Source of the DNA: Corythucha ciliata | Lineage: Eukaryota; Arthropoda; Insecta; Hemiptera; Tingidae | DNA: 64,000 nt | Assembly: GCA_038030265.1 (NCBI GenBank) | Contig: CM075938.1 | Coordinates: 47,051,189 to 47,115,188 of the forward strand | Direction: 5' to 3' | Shown: positions 56,760-64,000 of the stretch, one piece after another | Layout of the letters: every line of letters starts with the position of its first letter | How positions within the stretch are numbered: position 1 is the stretch's first letter | Notes under the pieces: model-generated | Databases searched by the model: none | What the model was told of the DNA's origin: nothing | The model's input: only the letters and a program-made list of their open reading frames with translations | Position numbers and translations under genes: made by a program

Positions 56760-58240
56760 ACAGCGATTTGTCTCTTTTCGTCGATTTTCACTCCATCCGA
56801 CATGTAGAGTAAGAACGTTGCAACGTGGTCAGCAATTAGTGTGGGTGAATCTTCGATTCGCCCACGAAACCGTTCAAATTGAGAAAATTCGCGCCTTATT
56901 CTGGAGCTAACATTGCGGCTAGAATGGTGAAAATATGTTGACGCCCAGTTTTTTGGGGTCCAAAGGGATAAAATTGAAAAGGCGCAGTGGCGCAGTCGTG
57001 TGCTGGCCTTGGACCAAGCCATCAGCTGAAAAAACGCTAATTCAAGGCTATGATGTGAAAAAAAAAAAAAAAAAAAAAAAATCGCGGCTAAAATTGAAAC
57101 AAAAAATGAACACGCGAATTCGGCATCCAGCATTTGGCATTCGGCAGTTATGCAAAAATAATCAAAATGGCGAATTCGCAACTGAAATAGCAAAAAATCG
57201 CACGTCCGCCAATAAAAATGAGAAAAGGCGCTAATTCATGACTAAATCATCAAAAAACGCTAATTCACGGTTGAAATTGAGAAAAAGCGCTAATTCGCGG
57301 ATAAAAAGTAGACAAAAGTAAATTCGCGATACAAATAAAAAATAAATCACTGGTTTGTGGCTAAAAATGCTTCCATTAACGTCGGAGCCAGCAGTTGGCC
57401 CTGAACCGGTCTGTGGCAAGGGCCGCCTGAAACTTCCCCACACACGGCGGAATATGGATAGGTGCGAGACCATTTGGCTCCGGCGTGAATGGGGCCCTTA
57501 AAATTGAGAAAAAAGGCTGAATTCGCGTCTGACGTGATTAACACCGTGGCTTCTGAAGGGTAACATCGAGGTTAAAATTGAGAAAAAGCACTAATTCTTG
57601 GCTAAAGTAAAAATAAATTGCTAATGTAGGCCTAAAATGTATAAACGACGCTAATTTGGGGCTAATGTTGAGAAATTCACTAATTAGCGTGCGGTTAATA
57701 AAAAAAAAAACAAAAAAAACGCTCATTTTCAGTACAAATTGAGAGCAAGTGATGGTTCGCTGTTACAAATGATGAAATAAAACAAACAAACAAAAAAAAA
57801 ATCTAATTCGGGGGATGCAAACGACAACGCATGGTATCATTAAAAAATAATCGCCAATTAACGGGATGAAAACGCTAAAATTGAGGAAAGTCACTAATCC
57901 GCGGATAAAGTGCATTAAAGCTCCAATTAGCGGCTAAAATTAAAAAAAAAATCCAATGTTCGGCTAAAATTGAAAACACGCTACGGCGCCGGCGTCTGAG
58001 GGTATAACTTTGTGGCTGAAACTGAGAAAAAGTGTAAATTCATAGCTATAAGTGAAAACCCCGCTATTTTATTGCTAAACTGGAAAACAAATCACTAATT
58101 CGAAGGTAAAATTGACAAAAAGTGCTCATTCGCGACTAAAATTGAGAACACCGTCAACTGGCGGCTTGAGTTGAGCCCATCAAGCGCTAGTTGAAGAATA
58201 GGGTATAGAAATAAAGCTAATTCGTGTCTAAATAAGGACA
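56760..58240 (-). repeat. family A array with the shared head, third copy
   Basis: Head ATTTGTCTCTTTTCGTCGAT at 56768, then TTTCACTCCATC and TTCGCGCCTTATTCTGGAGC, matching 31447-31600. Reverse-orientation A units follow to 58240. A22 near 57059 and an unrelated insert at 57375-57510 interrupt the array. Confidence 0.75.
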
Positions 58241-58572
58241 AAATTGTACTTAATTTTGTTGTTCTTGTTCATATCCGGGTTGGGCGTGGTCTTAAAATGA
58301 CAACACTGTTGTAGAAATCCCGCAGCCGACAATTCATCAAATTGTATATGTGCGACGTCCAAGAATCCACCAATCATGTTCGAGAAAACTTGGATGGCAA
58401 AAAAAAAAGGTGCCCTGTGTTCCCGATAGAGACTATGAGGGGTCTCAAAGAGATTTCCGCCCTGGGCCCCGATAGATGTAGGATCGCCAGCGACCGTTGT
58501 CATAGTAACAGCTTCGTGCTGATTTTCTTCTCACATATCGTCACAGGGAATCAGGGATAAATGTGTTTCATT

Positions 58573-58859
58573 CAAGGTGATATAACTTCCTATAATTGCC
58601 GCCAATCTTTGGCCATTAGTGCTCTTCATCAAACGTCACGTGCAGTCCCAAGTGTTTTTGCACTCGCCCCAATATACGTTATTAAATTGTTATTGGGCTT
58701 CATAATCTTTAGTTTCAAAATTAACTGGCTTTATTGCTCTAGGGAGAGCATTCGTGGATAAAGGACTGCTGTAGTCTGCTGGTGACGTCACTCTCCACCA
58801 CTCCCGACAGATTGTCAAGTGGCAATTTGCGGCAACTATAGAAGAGTTTAGTTGCTTTG
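58573..58859. mobile_element. hAT-type MITE, 287 bp, copy 2
   Basis: Aligns end to end with 24746-25033: shared GCC(A/G)C.GATCTT-type head, GGCCATTA, AGTCCCAAG, TTTCAAAATTAACT, AAGGACTGCTG, CTGGTGACGTCA and CTCCACC. Ends CAAGGTGAT and GTTGCTTTG are more diverged. The 8-bp duplication is not clear, so this is the older copy. Confidence 0.85.
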
Positions 58860-58869
58860 CATTTCACTT

Positions 58870-59960
58870 CTCAGACACAAAAAAACTAGCATGAGCAGGT
58901 GCAAAACTCTTGAAGCTTGGGTTTTTGGCGAGAAAATCTGGTGAAACAGGTAATATACTGAGCGAAATCCAATAAATTTTAGAGAGCTGGTTTTTAGAGA
59001 GCCGGAAACGTAGAATTTTTTTGTTATTACTTTCATTGAATTTGCGAACAATATGTCCGGGACTCAGGGCGGAATGATACACAAAATTTAAAAGACAGCG
59101 TTTTTTTGGGAAGGAAGGGCACTCAAAATTGGCACTCGCTAAAATTACACTAGCAGTATTCAAATCGATTTGGCGGTCAAAATATGAAAATAAAAAGGGT
59201 CATTGTCTCTTAAAGTTGAGGATTTATTATACATAAAAGAAAGGGCCTTCAAACCTTGTTACTTTCATCAATTGCTGTTAATAGGACAAATAAAGTAAAA
59301 ATAGGTCATTTAGGAATTAACCTGTCCTACCAGTGACGATCGGGGGAGAGGTAATTAAGGCGGTCAGGATACTGGTTTTAAACACATAGGTGAGGAGCCT
59401 ATGCCCATTAAACATAAATAGGGGACGCGGGAGTCTTCCCCTTTCGTGCGGCAAATAAAATGTTCACGACTACATACATTGCGAAAATCTTATATGGCGG
59501 AAGTATACAAAGCGATTTTACCCTCTTAGAAGGTCATTTTGAACTTAATGGGTGATCCGGCGAGAAATTGCAGCACGATCTTGGCGTGTTACTAAATGAT
59601 CTCAATCGTTTGTTCAATTGTTGTTCTTGTGATTTACATTTTTATGGCATATCACCGAAACTTTTGATTCGATTTGCATCTATACACCTCTCTTTCCTAC
59701 GATTTTTCTACCTACGTAATAATAAAAAAAGTCAGATCGGAAACACGATTGATATTTCGTGAAAACAGAACTCTAAGAAAGCGAAAATCTTATAAATATC
59801 CCAAGTTGGACCCGTGGCATCTTGTCTTGCTCGTACTCACGGACATTTCTCCATGATTCAACAAGTTTCAATGGAAGGCCTAAAACTTCAAATTCGTAGT
59901 TCTGGAATCATGCGTCAAGAAAAATAACCGAATTCACCGTTCTTTTCGTTACACTAAAAT
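58870..59960. other. no gene recognised
   Basis: Unique-looking AT-rich sequence. Frames below 100 residues, no motif. Confidence 0.4.
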
Positions 59961-59967
59961 GTGTTAG

Positions 59968-60163
59968 GCTTCGGTTACTATGCATGCAATTTCTGACGAA
60001 AATTTGTTCTGACGAGTTTGTCCCCCGCACGTATTCTGACGAGGATTTCTCTCCCATAGTAACCACTTTCATATTGAAAAGCAGACGTTTGTTTGTTTAA
60101 GCGAATTCGTCAGAGCTCGTCAGAACACTTTTCGTCAGAAATCGCATGCATAGAACCGTAGCC
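59968..60163. mobile_element. PIF/Harbinger-type MITE, 196 bp
   Basis: TTA at 59965-59967 and 60164-60166. The ends GGCTTCGGTTACTATGCATG and CATGCATAGAACCGTAGCC are inverted, and similarity continues through ATTTCTGACGAAAA and TTCTGACGAG, about 50 bp per arm. TCTGACGA recurs five or more times across the element. Confidence 0.9.
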
Positions 60164-60169
60164 TTAGGC

Positions 60170-62090
60170 TCCAGTTCTAAGATTACCCCAAATTCATGCG
60201 AGCAAAAAAAATGCAATACAATTTTTGGAGAATCCGGTTCATCAATCCCAGGTTACTTGAATAACACTAACTTATTTCAATAATTAACGTCGCTCTATAT
60301 TGTTCCCGAGCCTATACCCGAGCAAATATATACTTTATATGAGCATTAACCGATCTGTTACATAGACTTATCTGACCAATACAAAATACGACACCTCAAG
60401 ACAAAATAAATTTTAACCAATAAAATGTTTTGTGTATGTGGCTCTTGTTGCCGCCTGCATTGTGTTGTTGTTTTTATACGTATAATTCAATACATTTTAA
60501 ATCCATTCTAAAATAATTAGGTATGTGAAAAATAATGAACTGAATTTGGAGAATTGATAACTAAAATTTGTCAGAAATGGTATGCACTAAAATATTCAAT
60601 GAAATAAAATAACAATTGCACTAATTCTTACTCACGTGATGCTGAGTAGAACAATCTGTGTGTGAAACTAGAAAGATGGTAGAAAAAAAAAAAAAAAAAA
60701 AAAATCAACGGGGGAAGATTGAATTGGATGTAAGTGAAATGCTACTCCTTCGTCTTCTCCTTTTAAAACAATAATTTATGGGAAAAGAGAAAGATCAAGA
60801 GCACAGAAACTTAAGAGGTCGCATACTAAATAAATTGGCCGGTAAAGCAATGCAAAGAGCACGATGCTCTTCGGCTTTTTCCCCTCTTCAAAAAATGTCC
60901 CTCCAGTATCGACCAACTGCGTCAACGGCTCAAACGCGAATGCGGCTCCCGACTCTCACTTTGTTGAGATTGCCCCCCGCGCTCATTCACTCACTCGACC
61001 CTCTCTCTCACTCTGTCTCTTTTTCGGCTAGAGGCAAGAGGTTTCCGGTCGGGCCAGCGTGCGAAGAGGTCATGTTTATAAACAAACAAGCATTATGAAA
61101 AAAAAAAAAAAAAAAAATTGCTGTGGAGAGCGTTCAAAGCTTATGAATTCCACCCCTTCCACCATCCACCCTTATGCCATCATTATCACTCGGAATTTGG
61201 TTTTCATTATTTAAGGATGTGATTAATGATTCTGGAGAGTTAATGTACAAAAGGCTAACTTCTCCTCCATCCATTCACCACTTGGATATATCATCTCCTC
61301 TTTCTGGTTGCTTTACTGAAGGAATGCTCGCCATCTTATTTGATACTTCTCAAGCAATTCAAAAGAGGTACGCTTTGTACAAAGGAAACACGTGAACACT
61401 GTGAAATACGCTATTATTGAATATGGTAATGTATTTTATTTCATTTCAAAGATATTTGCATTAGTGGTTTATTTTTACTAGCAATAAAATTGTCAAGTTT
61501 TTGTGGCGAACAATATACAAAGCAGTTCGAATTTTTCGTATTCTTTAACGTGGGTATTGTTCACTGAATAAGCGGTTCAATGATAATGTCTTAAGAATAT
61601 TCTTATTTTGAGAGAGCGTATTCGGTTACCCAACAAGTCTAATCGAGAAACCAAACTCCAATATGCTATGAGGGTCAACTGTAACTATACATGCGCTATT
61701 TTAGATGGATGTGATCTCGCGCGCTGTGAACGCACAATAAATAATTGTAGTACATAATATCGGGAATTATCAGTACCTATGACTACGATTTTAAATCGCA
61801 TCGTACAACTCTATCATTTATAGGGGAAATTGATAATTTGCTAGATGCTCGTTTTATTGTCTTATTACTTTATTACTTCAGTGAGCGATGTTAGAAGGCC
61901 GTTCGGCTCAGGCTTGTATACAACGGCAAGGCCATGTTCACATCAATTGCATGCATCAATTGCATTTTACTTATATGTTGGGGATTGTTGTGAGTCTGAA
62001 AATGGTACTATATCTGATGCTTGTTTACAGCTACATTATAAACATTGGTGCTTCATCATGCACCAATTTCACGTCCTCATGCGCGAATTT
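60170..62090. other. no supported gene; CT-rich stretch and A tracts
   Basis: A20 near 60684 and A18 near 61098. A CT-rich stretch with CTCTCTCTCACTCTGTCTCT at 61003-61022. The inverted repeat ATTGGTGC..GCACCAAT lies near 62043-62066. A 106-residue plus frame at 60778-61098 is unrecognised. Confidence 0.4.
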
Positions 62091-62094
62091 CTCT

Positions 62095-62560
62095 ATTTTG
62101 GCCATGAATGAGTGATTTATTTTGTCAACTTTACCTTCAGATTAGCGCTTTTCTCAATTTTGGCCGCGTGTATCGATCTTCTCAATTTCAGCCGCGGATT
62201 AGCGGTTCTGCCCCCCCCCCCTCAGTCATGAATTTGCGCATTTTCTCAACTTTAGCAGGAAAGTAGCGTTTTTATCCCCGTAAGCGATTTTCCAAAATTT
62301 AAGCAGCAAATCAGCGGGTTTTCCAAGTTTATAGCAGGTGATATAAGCACTTTTCTCAGTTTTAACTGAAAATTAGCGTTTTTCTTCAGTGTTATTCTCA
62401 ATAAAAGCCGCGAAAAAGAGGGCTTTTCACAAACTAGGATTTTTTAAATTAACGATTTTTCTCAGTTCTTCTCAGTCAGAGTGAATCAGCAGTTGTTCAC
62501 CCATTTCCATGAATTGCCGCCTTCATGAGCCACGAATGGTGCATGATTTAGTTTTGATGC
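62095..62560 (+). repeat. family A array, forward orientation
   Basis: Units with TTCTCAATTT(T/C)(G/A)GCCGCG. C11 run at about 62210. Confidence 0.75.
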
Positions 62561-62810
62561 AAACCAGAATTTGTCTCAGTGGGGAACTTGAAAAGTAAAC
62601 CAGTGATTTGGCACATGGTCAACGGTGGTTGCAGCCCGATTGGTGCATTCAGAAATAAGTGGATCTAGGGAGGGGCTCAGGGGGCTTTAGCCCCTTCCTT
62701 CGGGGCAGCGTGATAGATTTCAGTGACTCGTGTCCAAAAATAATGAACCCAGCCAAAAAACTTCCAATTTCACGCCATAAACTGCCTGTTCGTCGTGACA
62801 CATCTATACA

Positions 62811-63170
62811 GGCCGGTTTCCATCTGGTCGTTTGGAACGAACCGTTCCTCGTTGAAGCAGGTACCACTTTCGACAACAGCCAAAGAACTGGCATTCGGCC
62901 TCACAACGATTCAGCGCGTAATAGAGCGGGAAGCCATTTTCAGCCCCGGTTCACACGAGCGTTGGACCAATGCGGCCTTAACGCCGCGTCAACGCCCGGC
63001 GTCGGTAAAGTACACCAAATAGTATTAATTAATTAGTTCACACGAGTGTAACTCAACGCTGCGTTAACGCGGCATTGACGCCCGACGCTGGGCGTTGACG
63101 CGGCATTGAGAATTCTCCCGGCGTTCCCTTTGCAACTCCGCGATAACGCCCAACGCCAGCGTTTGAGAAA
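62811..63170. repeat. MITE-like GC-rich segment with AACGC motifs
   Basis: GGCCGGTTTCCATCTGGTCG and TTTGGAACGAACCGTTCC at 62811 resemble the 18073 MITE end. Downstream, GGTTCACACGAGCGTTGG (62947) and AGTTCACACGAGTGTAACTC (63033) are direct repeats. The 63060-63165 stretch is packed with GCGTTAACGCGG/AACGCC motifs. Probably two truncated MITEs. Confidence 0.5.
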
Positions 63171-63309
63171 TACACTTTTCAGACATTGACGACTTCTTTC
63201 CATTCGGCAAAAATATCTTTTTTACACCAACAAACTGAAGGACCCTCTTTTTCTGTGCATCTCCACCACCACTAGCTCAGAAAATAAACTCAATTGTCAG
63301 AATTTTTAA

Positions 63310-63540
63310 AATAGAGTCGTAAGTTTTGGCGTAAAGTCATTCGTTTTTTCTACCCATCACAAGCTTTAGGGTATCACGTGAGTTTTGGGGGTGAAATCGC
63401 GCCAGTTATGTTGTCAAAACTTTTTCAGTGTTGGGGACTTCGGTTTTCGAGTAAAATTGTCCGCTTTGGAATAAAATATTCTGTTTTAAAGTAAAATCTT
63501 CAGTTTTGGGTTGAAAACGTCAGTTTTTTTTATCGTCTCT
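63310..63540 (+). repeat. family D array, short
   Basis: Units such as CTTCAGTTTTGGGTTGAAAA and GTTTTGGGGGTGAAATCG, as at 20630-21500. Confidence 0.65.
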
Positions 63541-63649
63541 CAGGCAAGACGTTGAAAAGTCGGACACGCTGTAATCTCTTTACAATGTAAGGTTTGTAAA
63601 ATTTCTGGGGAAAACATTGTTAGTTTTTGGACAGAAAATTCTGAATAAA

Positions 63650-64000
63650 ATTTTATCGGTGAATTACTGCATTTGTCTATATTTTCACGTTTTTCCCCTA
63701 TTTTACGCGTTTTCCTTATAGTTTTCATGAACTGCTTCTTCTCAGCAGTCCAATATTTAAATCTACTAAGTCTAATATTCAGCGTAAAATAATGTTTTTT
63801 TTATCCATTTAAGTCACGAAGTTGCCTCATGAAACCGCGAGTTGGGCTGTTTCAATTTTTAGCAGCAAATTTTGCAATTTTTTCACTTCAAGCTGTGAAT
63901 TCAGCCTTTTCTCAATTTTAGCCGCTTAGTGCTTCGTCTCAATTTCAGTCACAAATTTGAAGATTTTCTCAATTTTAGACTTTTTTCTCAGCTAATAGAT
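63650..64000 (+). repeat. family A array, forward, to the right edge
   Basis: TCTCAATTTTAGCCGC units and the AAGTTGCCTCATGAAACCGC variant near 63831. Confidence 0.7.

Noticed and set aside
60778..61098. 106-residue plus-strand frame
   Set aside because: Serine/leucine-rich translation of a CT-rich stretch, no motif.

Overview
The window looks like repeat-dense, AT-rich animal nuclear DNA: spliced genes with GT..AG introns, Ty1/copia and non-LTR retroelement remnants, many non-autonomous DNA transposons, and no bacterial operons. An arthropod, perhaps a crustacean, is a reasonable guess from the style of the repeats and the gene, but nothing here fixes the taxon.

Layout. 1-6369: broken Ty1/copia polyprotein on the minus strand (protease end, integrase, reverse transcriptase). 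Its RT is split by a 3951-bp CACTA/EnSpm-like transposon (497-4447) that holds a 21-bp palindromic minisatellite and dense ACCG/CGGT subterminal motifs. 6370-34900: no host gene recognised. It holds several MITEs with readable ends and target duplications, a ~1.35-kb foldback element (29032-30379), and long degenerate tandem arrays. The array families have units of about 30 bp (A and B) and about 20 bp (C and D). 34945-42738, minus strand: one complete host gene, a lysosomal-type beta-glucuronidase (GH2, GUSB-like), with 12 coding exons and both GH2 signatures. Its exon 9 exists as two tandem, homologous versions that can only be used one at a time. 43-64 kb: more A and B arrays, a tRNA-like sequence, a non-LTR retrotransposon 3' end, a SINE-like unit, a second copy of the 288-bp hAT-type MITE, and a TTA-flanked MITE at 59968.

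The main biological points are the mutually exclusive exon pair next to the GUSB active site, the CACTA-in-copia nesting that explains the two RT halves, and the array families. The arrays occur as dispersed, partly alignable copies with a shared non-repetitive head, so they look like transposon bodies rather than local satellites. Their units are near multiples of 10 bp with phased A/T tracts.

Array edges are approximate. Gene, MITE and CACTA coordinates were counted from the sequence by eye.
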